Source: CAVZAB01 sp963773155
Lineage (GTDB): Bacteria > Pseudomonadota > Alphaproteobacteria > Rhizobiales > Beijerinckiaceae
Length of the DNA: 64,000 nt
NCBI GenBank assembly: GCA_963773155.1
Contig: CAVZAB010000006.1
Location: forward strand, 1 to 64,000
Direction of reading: 5' to 3'
Positions 9,273 through 16,740 of this stretch are shown here, one piece after another. The notes beneath the pieces are model-generated. The model worked only from the letters and a program-made list of their open reading frames with translations, searched no databases and was not told the DNA's origin. The position numbers and the translations under genes are program-made. The first letter of the stretch is position 1; each line of letters opens with the position of its first letter.

Positions 9273-9895
9273 TGGCGTCCCCGCAGCCGGAACGCGGGCC
9301 GTGGATAAACGGGAAAAGAGGCCGGATCGGTCCCAATGCGGTAATCCGCCTCGACGAAGCGCTGCGCGAAGTGGCGGGAAGGGAGGCGAGCGCCGCAATT
9401 TTTCGGCAAGCTGCGCTCGAGAAATATCTTGCAAGCCCGCCGGTCGCGATGGTGGATGAGGCTGAAGTTGTCGCCCTGCATCGCGCGCTTCATGCCATGT
9501 TCGATGACGAACAGTGGCGCAAAGTTTTACGGATCGCCGGCTGGAAAACAGCCGCCTATCTTTTGGGCCACCGGATTCCGCGGGTGGCGCAGCGCGTGAT
9601 GCGCAGCTTGCCTGCGATGGTTGCTTGCCGTCTGCTCGCACACGCCATTGCCAAAAACGCCTGGACGTTTGCCGGCAGTGGGCACTTCGTGGTTCATTAC
9701 GGCCGCCCAATGGTTTTCACGATTGGCGGGTGCCCGATTTGCCGAGGCATGATCACCTCACGACCCACCTGCGACTACTATGCCGCAACCTTCGAGCACC
9801 TCTTTGCCGAGCTTGTCGATCCGCATGCGAAGGTCGTAGAGGTAGAATGTCTGGCGACCGGCGGCCCTGTTTGCCGGTTTTCCATCATCTGGTAG
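9272..9895 (+). CDS. bchJ: BchJ, bacteriochlorophyll synthesis protein with 4-vinyl reductase (V4R) domain
   Basis: 207 residues from the ATG overlapping the bchE stop. The C-terminal half has the V4R small-molecule-binding fold (GGCPICRG, a CDYYAATFEHLF segment, and the ending VECLATGGPVCRFSI). In purple bacteria bchJ follows bchE, as here. BchJ was first called a vinyl reductase, but genetics argue against it being the C8-vinyl reductase, and an accessory or substrate-handling role is more likely. The usual next gene, bchG, is not here; instead an insertion sequence begins about 110 bases downstream. Confidence 0.88.
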   Translation: MASPQPERGPWINGKRGRIGPNAVIRLDEALREVAGREASAAIFRQAALEKYLASPPVAMVDEAEVVALHRALHAMFDDEQWRKVLRIAGWKTAAYLLGHRIPRVAQRVMRSLPAMVACRLLAHAIAKNAWTFAGSGHFVVHYGRPMVFTIGGCPICRGMITSRPTCDYYAATFEHLFAELVDPHAKVVEVECLATGGPVCRFSIIW

Positions 9896-10013
9896 GCCTG
9901 CCCGTTAAGCCTCAGCGGCTTCTCGACAGCCGCAACATGCGCGACAACCGTATCGATATCGAGCCGGGGACTGGCAGCGACGCAGCCCAACCAATCCTCG
10001 TCCGCTAATGGGA

Positions 10014-10027
10014 TGGTCCGGCCGCGC
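10014..10027 (+). repeat. Left subterminal inverted repeat of the IS1111-type element
   Basis: TGGTCCGGCCGCGC, the exact reverse complement of 11414-11427. It lies about 70 bases before the transposase start. Confidence 0.85.
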
Positions 10028-10083
10028 TCCTGCCCCATCAGCGGCGCACGCTGGCATGGGGCTGCCAATCGATGGAGCACGCC

Positions 10084-11148
10084 ATGTCCCAGAAACTCGA
10101 TAGCGCGATCGCCACAATCGGCATTGATATTGGCAAGAACTCTTTCCATGTCGTGGGCCTGGACGAACGGGGAGCGATCATTCTGCGTCAGAAGTGGTCG
10201 CGCGGCCAGGTGGAAGCGCGATTGGCCAACATGCCGCGGTGCCTGATTGGCATGGAAGCCTGCGTCGGGGCCCATCATCTCAGTCGCAAACTACAGATGT
10301 TTGGTCACGAGGCGCGTCTTATGCCCGCGAGGTACGTGCGTCCTTATTCAAAGGGCCAGAAGAACGACTTCCGCGATGCAGAGGCGATTGCGGAGGCGGT
10401 TCAAAGGCCTACGATGAAGTTCGTGGCGACGAAAACCGTCGAGCAGCTAGACCTCCAGGCGCTGCATCGGGTGCGTGAGAGGCTGGTCAGCCAGCGCACC
10501 GGCATCATCAACCAGATGCGAGCCTTCCTGCTGGAGCGCGGGATTGCCGTGCGACAGGGGCCGGGCTTTTTACGGGTCGAATTGCCAGCAATCCTTGCCA
10601 AGCGCTCCGACGTTCTATCGCCGGGCATGATGCGCATCATAGAGGACCTGGCAGGCGACTGGCGCCGGCTCGACGACCGCATTAAGGATTTATCGGACGA
10701 GATCGAGGCACTGGCCCGCCGAGACGTCGCATGCGAGCGGCTGAAGAGCGTGCCGGGTATCGGCCCGATCATCTCCACAGCCATGGTGGCCGCCATTGGT
10801 TCCGGCGATGTCTTCTCCAAGGGCCGCGACTTCGCCGCTTGGCTCGGGCTGGTGCCCAGGCAGACTTCGACCGGCGATCGGACGATTCTCGGCAGCATAT
10901 CAAAGCGCGGCAATCGATATCTTCGCGTGCTTTTTGTTCAGGCGGCGTGGGTTGTCCTGGTTCGGTCGAAGAATTGGGAGCGGTACGGTCTCAAGCCTTG
11001 GATTGAGGCAGCCAAGAAACGCCTGCACCACAACGTGCTTGCCGTCGCACTCGCCAACAAACTGGCCCGCATCGCCTGGAGCGTCCTTGCCCATGGTCGG
11101 AACTTCGAGGCAAGGACGATCGCTGCCTCCCCCGTCCAAACTGGTTGA
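10084..11148 (+). CDS. IS110-family transposase (DEDD-Tnp_IS110 plus transposase_20 domains)
   Basis: 354 residues from ATG 10084, which has GGAG six bases upstream; an in-frame ATG at 10072 would add four residues. The N-terminal RuvC-like DEDD domain shows IGIDIGK, GMEACVG and KNDFRDAEAIAEA, which carry the acidic residues. The C-terminal Tnp_20 domain shows PGIGPIISTAMVAAIG and FAAWLGLVPRQTSTG with the presumed catalytic Ser, then ISKRGNRYLR. These enzymes recombine circular element DNA into a target chosen by an element-encoded RNA. The gene appears intact, so the element may still be active. Confidence 0.93.
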   Translation: MSQKLDSAIATIGIDIGKNSFHVVGLDERGAIILRQKWSRGQVEARLANMPRCLIGMEACVGAHHLSRKLQMFGHEARLMPARYVRPYSKGQKNDFRDAEAIAEAVQRPTMKFVATKTVEQLDLQALHRVRERLVSQRTGIINQMRAFLLERGIAVRQGPGFLRVELPAILAKRSDVLSPGMMRIIEDLAGDWRRLDDRIKDLSDEIEALARRDVACERLKSVPGIGPIISTAMVAAIGSGDVFSKGRDFAAWLGLVPRQTSTGDRTILGSISKRGNRYLRVLFVQAAWVVLVRSKNWERYGLKPWIEAAKKRLHHNVLAVALANKLARIAWSVLAHGRNFEARTIAASPVQTG

Positions 11149-11413
11149 GGCATAACGGCAAGCCGAGGAGCATAGACAATGTAGCCTTAGCCTTCTTCCC
11201 GCCGAGGTCTGCGAGAGAATGAGACGAGATGGAGGATCGGTCTTCCCGGCGCATGCGAGAACTGGTGACCCGTTTGGCCCTTCGAGGCCTGTCCGCTAAT
11301 GAGATCGCACGCGCGCTGATATCCATGATGGCCCGGGGAAAATACGCCCCAATCAAAGGCCGTATACATTGATGCAAGACCGCAAACGACAGCTCGACGA
11401 AATCTCTTGCGAC
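11149..11413 (+). ncRNA. Candidate guide RNA (seekRNA/bridge RNA) region of the IS1111-type element
   Basis: About 265 non-coding bases between the transposase stop and the right inverted repeat. In IS1111-type elements the RNA that selects the target is encoded here. Within it, GTCCGCTAATG (11291-11301) repeats exactly the 11 bases at 10000-10010, which straddle the predicted left junction, and the similarity continues (14 of 16 positions). That is the pattern expected of a guide segment. The RNA boundaries and fold are not determined. Confidence 0.55.
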
Positions 11414-11427
11414 GCGCGGCCGGACCA
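11414..11427 (-). repeat. Right subterminal inverted repeat of the IS1111-type element
   Basis: GCGCGGCCGGACCA, the exact reverse complement of 10014-10027. The following 77 bases lead to the 3' end of the convergent gene and hold no feature I can name. Confidence 0.85.
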
Positions 11428-11504
11428 AAGCAAGGCAGCGCGGCAAACGGCTCGGCCCTCGCTGTCATGCGCGGCTGGCGCAAAGGAGGCCCGTTGCAGC
11501 CGCG

Positions 11505-12440
11505 TCAATTGTCGAGCGCGATTAGCCGATCGCGCGCTTCGCTGATCCCGGCCTTTACCGCCTCGCCATAGAGAAACTTGGCGCGAGCGGTGTCCGGCTT
11601 GATGCCGCGGACATTCCATTGCGCGAGCATTTTCGGATCGAAAGTCTTGGCGAGAAGGTACATCGCCCGGCCATCGCTGGCTCGGGCGAGCCGGTCGAGC
11701 ATCAGTCTGGCGCTGGCAATATCACCCTGCTGGATCATCACGGAGGCACGGGTCAGCATGCGGGTCGCCTCTTCCGGCGACATGCTGACCGCCGGACCGG
11801 CCGCGGCAGGAACGGCGGCTGCGGGAGGGGCAGCCGGGGCGACAGGGGCGGCGGGCGCGGCCGGTGCGCCGATCTTTTCCGCGTCAGGTGCCTTGACCGC
11901 TTCTTGGACGAGCGACCGCGGTGCGGCGGGCAGGTTGGCCGCCGGAGCCACCGGCGCCGCCGTGGTTGGTGGCGGCAGCGGGACCGTCGCGGTTGGCATG
12001 ACGTCGACGGGCGGCGTCTCGACAACCGCACGCGGCGAAAGGGCGGCGAGTTGGGTCGCGGCTGGCGGCGGCGGTTCGCTCGCCGGCGCCGGAGCGGGAG
12101 GCGCGACGGCGAGCGACGCGGCAACATTGCCGTCTGCGGCCGCAAGCGCTGCCTGGGTCTGGCTTGCTTGGCGTGTCAGCGATTCCGCCAGGACCCGATC
12201 GGCGGCGGCGCGGGCATTGGCATCCTCTGCCGTTTCGGTCTCGGCTGGCTGCAATTGGGCAACTGATATCGACCGCGTATCGGCAGCGTGGTTTTGCGGT
12301 TCAATGGAGCTGTAGAGAACCGCCGCGCCGGCGAGAGCAAGCATCAACGCCACTAGCACGCCGAGCACCATCAGCACGCGGCTCGGGCCGCGTGTTCTGT
12401 CGAGATCGGCCTGTGTCATCTCTTCCGGGACAGGTTCCAT
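11505..12440 (-). CDS. Membrane-anchored Pro/Ala-rich protein with Sel1-like C-terminus
   Basis: 311 residues. A short charged N-terminus is followed by one transmembrane helix (about residues 22-44), a long low-complexity Pro/Ala linker (about 105-220), and a C-terminal helical segment resembling Sel1/TPR repeats (ARLMLDRLARASDGRAMYLLAKTFDP and a second ARAKFLYGEAVKAG). The start at ATG 12440 is fixed by a perfect AAGGAG eight bases upstream. It overlaps the end of the TAXI gene by 25 bases, so the two are probably co-expressed and may work together at the periplasmic face. The specific function is unknown. Confidence 0.72.
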   Translation of the reverse strand: MEPVPEEMTQADLDRTRGPSRVLMVLGVLVALMLALAGAAVLYSSIEPQNHAADTRSISVAQLQPAETETAEDANARAAADRVLAESLTRQASQTQAALAAADGNVAASLAVAPPAPAPASEPPPPAATQLAALSPRAVVETPPVDVMPTATVPLPPPTTAAPVAPAANLPAAPRSLVQEAVKAPDAEKIGAPAAPAAPVAPAAPPAAAVPAAAGPAVSMSPEEATRMLTRASVMIQQGDIASARLMLDRLARASDGRAMYLLAKTFDPKMLAQWNVRGIKPDTARAKFLYGEAVKAGISEARDRLIALDN

Positions 12441-13639
12441 TCAAGGAACTCCTTAAAAATCGCTTCCTGCCGGGCTGCCGAGACATTGTTGGAGGACTCA
12501 ATGTGGCGCTCGGCGAGAAATTGCTGGAATTCGGCGAATTGCTGGGCGGCATCCCCGGTCGCATCGGTTGGATTGATCGAGCTGTTGGCCTGCGCCGCGC
12601 GCACCAGCCATTCCTTGGCTGGTGCAAAGCGCGTCCATCCCGGCACCGTCGCAGCGAGGTTCACTTCCTGCCATTTGGGGTGACGCGGCGGCTTGAGAAA
12701 ATCGTCGAACTTCGAGAAGAACGCATCAACGAAACGGGCAAGCCGCTGGTAGCGAACTGAGCCGTGCGGCCAATCGAAAACGGCAAGGATCGTCCCGACC
12801 GCGATCGTGTCGACACTTTCGTTGGCGGCTATCAGGTTGGGATAGTCCTTTTCGGTCATCGTCGTTGGAAAATAGATGTCCTGGACGCGTTGATCATAGG
12901 GGATGGACAAGAAATGAAAACGGCCATCGCTCTTGAAGTCGGTGAAGCCACGTACCGGCTTGCCGCTGACATAGACGGTCGCGGCGATTTCGCCCATTTT
13001 GAGCTTCTCGAGAGCGACGCCTTGATCGAAATTGACTATGTCCGGCGTCAGGCCAAGCCGATCGAAGACAACCTTGGCAGTGCCGGCGGTTCCCGATCCG
13101 GCGACGTCGGTATTGACCTTGCGGCCGGTCAATTGCCGGATATCGGTAATTTCCTTGGCCGCGAGAATATGGATTTCCTCGTTGTAGAGCCGCGCCACAT
13201 AGGCGACCTGGCTTCCGACATTCGGAATCTTCGCTTCCGCCTTGACGCTCTCCAGCACGTCGGATTGGACCAGGCCGAGGTCGACCCCACGCAGGAAAAG
13301 AATATCCTTGATGTTTTGCAAGGAACCGCGGCCGAGAATTGGCAGGACCCGTAATTTGTCGCCCTCGTCGAGCACCGAGGCGAAGTCTGCGGCGATCCGG
13401 ACATAGGTCCCATTGATGCCGCCCGAAACGATTGTCACCGTATTGGCATTGACCTCGTCGACGAACTGGGCATGCGTGCGGCGAGCCTCCACGAGGCCGC
13501 GCTTGGTCGGCTGGCCATTCGGCGTTTGGGCGCCAGTCTCGAATCCGGCGAGCGCGAGGCCAAGCATAGCAAGGCCTGCCGCCGCAATGCGAACCGATAG
13601 CCGTCTCGTATCCGTTGCCGGCACAATTGTCCTGAGCAT
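12416..13639 (-). CDS. TAXI-family TRAP solute-binding protein (orphan)
   Basis: 407 residues from ATG 13639, with GAGG eight bases upstream; the frame is open 27 codons further. There is an N-terminal hydrophobic export segment (about residues 17-35). The NMT1/TAXI fold follows: VTIVSGGINGTYVRIAADFA, LVQSDVLESV, DVAGSGTAGTAKVVFDRLG, then VAFDQG-like and AVFDWP segments. TAXI proteins bind small carboxylates or amino acids for tripartite transporters, but no TRAP permease lies nearby. It may serve a distant permease or act as a sensor component together with its overlapping downstream partner. Confidence 0.82.
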   Translation of the reverse strand: MLRTIVPATDTRRLSVRIAAAGLAMLGLALAGFETGAQTPNGQPTKRGLVEARRTHAQFVDEVNANTVTIVSGGINGTYVRIAADFASVLDEGDKLRVLPILGRGSLQNIKDILFLRGVDLGLVQSDVLESVKAEAKIPNVGSQVAYVARLYNEEIHILAAKEITDIRQLTGRKVNTDVAGSGTAGTAKVVFDRLGLTPDIVNFDQGVALEKLKMGEIAATVYVSGKPVRGFTDFKSDGRFHFLSIPYDQRVQDIYFPTTMTEKDYPNLIAANESVDTIAVGTILAVFDWPHGSVRYQRLARFVDAFFSKFDDFLKPPRHPKWQEVNLAATVPGWTRFAPAKEWLVRAAQANSSINPTDATGDAAQQFAEFQQFLAERHIESSNNVSAARQEAIFKEFLEWNLSRKR

Positions 13640-13766
13640 TTTTTGGCCTCGATTTCGTCCCGCCGCGCTGCCGCATTTGGGACGGCTGGCGCCGCCGCGC
13701 GTACCAGTCCTCACCTGCAAAAAGGGCGGAGAAAATGTGGCTTAATCAAGGATGATCGACGCGGTC

Positions 13767-13794
13767 GTTAACGAATTTCCGGAATGGTTAACGA
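13767..13794 (+). promoter_or_regulatory. Direct repeat GTTAACGA x2, 20 bp apart, in a divergent promoter region
   Basis: GTTAACGA occurs at 13767-13774 and 13787-13794, two helical turns apart, between the TAXI gene (leftward) and the YfgM-like gene (rightward). The second copy is preceded by AT, giving ATGGTTAA, the reverse complement of the CtrA half-site TTAACCAT. This is a candidate operator; the regulator is inferred only. Confidence 0.4.
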
Positions 13795-13928
13795 GCGCGT
13801 TGCGGCCGGGCGCCGGGCGCCGCCTTTGAGGCTCGCGTTTGCGCGGCCTATGTGCTACCGGAAGTGCTTGACGGGGCGATTGCCCGGCCGTAGCGCCACC
13901 AGGCGGGCAACAGGAACCACTAGCACGC

Positions 13929-14594
13929 ATGTCAGATATTTTTCGCGAAGTTGACGAGGAAGTCCGTCGCGACCAGGCCGTCCAATTCTGGGCAAAATAC
14001 CAGAACTATATCATCGTTGCGGCTCTGGCCGTGGTCGCAGCGACGGCCGCCTATAAGGCCTACGACACCTATCGCATCCGCGCGGCCGAGACGGCCGGCG
14101 CGAAATTCGAAAGCGCGCTCCAGCTCGCCCGCGAGGGCAAGACGACCGAGGCGAAGGCCGCATTTGCTGCGCTTGTCGCCGATGCCCCGGATGGCTATCG
14201 CAACCTGGCGCGATTTGCCGTTGCCGACCAGACCGGGCTCGCCGATCCGGCAGCCGCGGTCAAAGCCTTCGACGAATTGGCCGGTGACGCCGCAACGCCA
14301 CTCTTGATGCAGGATGTCGCACGGCTGCGCGCCGCGACGCTGAGCCTCGACAGCGCCGATCTCGCCGAAACGAAAAAGCGCCTTGAGCTGCTGACGCAGG
14401 CCGGCAAGCCGTTTCGCAATTCAGCGCGCGAACTGATGGGCTACGCCGCCCTGCGGGCCAAGGACTTTGACCTCGCCGGGCAGATGTTCGAGGGCCTGGT
14501 GTCCGATCCCAATGCCACTGTGGCACAGCGCCAGCGCGCCCAGGCGATGCTCAGTGTGGTTCAGTCGGGCAAAGCACCGGCCGTGCCGCGCTGA
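13929..14594 (+). CDS. YfgM-like tetratricopeptide-domain membrane protein
   Basis: 221 residues. It has an acidic N-terminal segment (MSDIFREVDEEVRRDQ), one transmembrane helix (about residues 26-44) and an alpha-helical TPR-like periplasmic domain. YfgM-family proteins associate with the Sec translocon and periplasmic chaperones. In many proteobacteria such a gene directly precedes der, as here: only four bases separate its TGA from the der ATG. Alphaproteobacterial members are annotated only as tetratricopeptide-like proteins, so the chaperone role is by family. Confidence 0.78.
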   Translation: MSDIFREVDEEVRRDQAVQFWAKYQNYIIVAALAVVAATAAYKAYDTYRIRAAETAGAKFESALQLAREGKTTEAKAAFAALVADAPDGYRNLARFAVADQTGLADPAAAVKAFDELAGDAATPLLMQDVARLRAATLSLDSADLAETKKRLELLTQAGKPFRNSARELMGYAALRAKDFDLAGQMFEGLVSDPNATVAQRQRAQAMLSVVQSGKAPAVPR

Positions 14595-14598
14595 CCGG

Positions 14599-15993
14599 AT
14601 GACCTTCACGATCGCCATCATCGGTCGGCCGAATGTTGGCAAGTCCACTTTGTTCAATCGGCTGGTCGGCAAAAAGCTGGCGCTGGTCGATGATCAACCG
14701 GGCGTCACCCGGGACCGGCGCGAGGGCGATGCCACGCTTGGCGATCTGGATTTCAAGGTTATCGATACCGCCGGTCTCGAGCAGGGCGGCGAAGGATCGC
14801 TGCCGGCCAGGATGCGGGCCCAGACCGAGGCGGCCATTGTTGCCGCCGATGCGATTCTCTTCATCATTGACGCGCGCACCGGCATTACGCCGACCGATCG
14901 CCATTTCGCCGATCTCGTCCGCCGGGCCGGCAAGCCGTTGATCCTGATCGCCAACAAGGCCGAGGGTCGGGCCGGCGAGGCCGGCGCTTATGATGCCTTT
15001 GATTTAGGCCTGGGCGACCCGGTCGCCCTGTCGGCCGAGCACAATGAGGGCTTTGCTGAACTCTATGCGGCGCTGCTGACAGCTCTGCCGGGTGCGACCG
15101 GTCCCGCGGTTGATGCCGAGCCGGCCGAAGCCACTGGCGCCCACGTTGATGCCGAGGGCGAGGGCAGCGAATTGGACCGCTCGACGCCGCTGCGCGTCGC
15201 TATTGTCGGGCGGCCCAATGCCGGCAAGTCGACCCTGCTCAATCGGATCTTGAACGAGGACCGGCTGCTGACCGGACCGGAAGCTGGCCTTACCCGCGAT
15301 GCCATCGCAGTCGACGCGCAATGGCGGGGCCGCATTATCAGGTTCTTTGATACGGCGGGTCTGCGCCGTAAGGCGCGGATCCAGGACAAGCTCGAAAAGC
15401 TGGCCGTGAGCGATGCGATCCGTGCGGTCAAATTCGCCGAGGTGGTGGTGTTGTTGCTCGACGCGACGATACCCTTCGAAAAGCAGGATCTGACGATTGC
15501 CGACCTCGTTGAACGCGAAGGCCGCGCGCTGGTCATCGGCCTCAACAAATGGGATCTCATCGCCGAGCCGGGCAAGACGCTGCGCGAATTGCGGCTGTCG
15601 GCCGACCAGCTGCTTCCGCAATTGCGCGGCACCGCGGTCGTTCCGGTCGCCGGGCAGACGGGTGAGGGCTTGAACAAATTGCTGGATGCGCTTCTTGCGA
15701 CCGAGCTTGCCTGGAACCGCCGCGTGTCGACAGGCAAGCTCAATCGCTGGCTGGGCGCTGCCATCGAAGCGACGCCGCCGCCGGCGGTGGCCGGGCGGCG
15801 GATCAAGATCCGTTACATGACCCAGGCAAAGGCCAGGCCACCGCATTTCGTCATCTTCGGCAACCAGCTGCCGGCTCTGCCGGAGAGCTACAAGCGGTTC
15901 CTGGTCAACGGCCTTCGCCAAAGCTTTGGTTTCGCAGGCGTGCCGCTGCGGCTCAGCCTGAAATCCGGCAAGAACCCGTTCGACAAGCGCTGA
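14599..15993 (+). CDS. der: Ribosome biogenesis GTPase Der (EngA)
   Basis: 464 residues with two tandem GTPase domains. The first G1 motif is GRPNVGKST (residues 9-17) and the second GRPNAGKST (about 208-216). Each has a DTAGL switch II; NKAE and NKWD are the G4 motifs. A C-terminal KH-like domain (KIRYMTQAKARPPHFVIF) binds RNA. Der is needed for 50S subunit maturation. The start at 14599 follows the upstream stop by four bases; the longer open frame upstream overlaps the preceding gene and is not coding. Confidence 0.95.
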   Translation: MTFTIAIIGRPNVGKSTLFNRLVGKKLALVDDQPGVTRDRREGDATLGDLDFKVIDTAGLEQGGEGSLPARMRAQTEAAIVAADAILFIIDARTGITPTDRHFADLVRRAGKPLILIANKAEGRAGEAGAYDAFDLGLGDPVALSAEHNEGFAELYAALLTALPGATGPAVDAEPAEATGAHVDAEGEGSELDRSTPLRVAIVGRPNAGKSTLLNRILNEDRLLTGPEAGLTRDAIAVDAQWRGRIIRFFDTAGLRRKARIQDKLEKLAVSDAIRAVKFAEVVVLLLDATIPFEKQDLTIADLVEREGRALVIGLNKWDLIAEPGKTLRELRLSADQLLPQLRGTAVVPVAGQTGEGLNKLLDALLATELAWNRRVSTGKLNRWLGAAIEATPPPAVAGRRIKIRYMTQAKARPPHFVIFGNQLPALPESYKRFLVNGLRQSFGFAGVPLRLSLKSGKNPFDKR

Positions 15994-15999
15994 TCTCGA

Positions 16000-16740
16000 T
16001 CAATCGGGGTGCCGAAAGCTGATGATCCGATCGCTCGGATAATCATAGAGTCGGCCGCTCACCGTCGAGTCCGGCCGGCAGAAGGTGACGACATGCGGCG
16101 CGAATTCCTCTGGCGTGCGCAAACTCAACGGATCTTCGCCGGGCATCGCGGCTGCCCGCAGGCGGGTACGTAGCGGGCCAGGATTGACGACCATGACGCG
16201 AACCTGCGAGGTCGTGAGCGTCTCGGCCGCGTAAGTCCGGGCAAGCGTGTCGAGCGCCGCCTTGGATATGGCATAGGGCCCCCAGTAGGGCCGCACAACC
16301 GCCGCCGAGGATAGCAGCACGACCCGACCGGCAGGCGCTGCCCGCAGCAGCGGATCCAGCGAACGAATAAGCCGCCAATTGGCGGTCAGGTTGACAGCCA
16401 GGATCCGGTCCCAATCCTTCGGCTCGACATGGGCGAGCGGCGTCAGCGGCCCGAGCAGCCCGGCATTGCCGATCAGAATATCGAGTTTGCCCCAGCGCTC
16501 GTGCAGCGCGGCGCCGAGCCGGTCGAGCGCCTCGAAATCGGTCACGTCGCAAGGAACCAGCGTGGCGCCGCCGCCAAACGATCCGATCGCATCATCGAGG
16601 TCCGCGAGCGCGCCTTGGCTGCGCGCCAGCGCAATCACATGGGCGCCGTTGCGGGCCAATTCGAGGGCGAGAGCGCGGCCGATCCCACGCGACGCGCCGG
16701 TGACGAGCGCCAATCGTCCGGCAAGCGGCTCGCCGCTCAT
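16000..16740 (-). CDS. SDR family NAD(P)-dependent oxidoreductase
   Basis: 246 residues of the classical short-chain dehydrogenase fold. The cofactor-binding motif is TGASRGIG (about 15-22), with NAG in the central region and a Ser (LLSSAA) and YAISK as the catalytic Ser/Tyr/Lys. The C-terminal segment FAPHVVTFCRPDSTVSGRLYDY is typical of a small alphaproteobacterial SDR found after purF. The ATG overlaps the purF stop (ATGA). The substrate is unknown. It ends six bases from der, convergent. Confidence 0.88.
   Translation of the reverse strand: MSGEPLAGRLALVTGASRGIGRALALELARNGAHVIALARSQGALADLDDAIGSFGGGATLVPCDVTDFEALDRLGAALHERWGKLDILIGNAGLLGPLTPLAHVEPKDWDRILAVNLTANWRLIRSLDPLLRAAPAGRVVLLSSAAVVRPYWGPYAISKAALDTLARTYAAETLTTSQVRVMVVNPGPLRTRLRAAAMPGEDPLSLRTPEEFAPHVVTFCRPDSTVSGRLYDYPSDRIISFRHPD

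Larger units (their letters stand above)
10007..11430 (+). mobile_element. IS110-family insertion sequence, IS1111 type (ends approximate)
   Basis: The element has a DEDD/Ser transposase gene, a 14-bp perfect inverted repeat (10014-10027 and 11414-11427), and about 265 non-coding bases between the transposase stop and the right repeat. Subterminal rather than terminal inverted repeats plus a long 3' non-coding segment are the hallmarks of the IS1111 group. The true ends lie a few bases outside the repeats and are given to within several bases. No target duplication is expected for this family. The element lies between bchJ and the convergent Pro/Ala-rich gene. Confidence 0.85.

Noticed and set aside
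9937..10008. Short frame beginning MRDNRIDIEPG that ends at the IS left end
   Set aside because: Only 23 codons, with no recognisable family; could be the remnant of an interrupted gene but cannot be supported.
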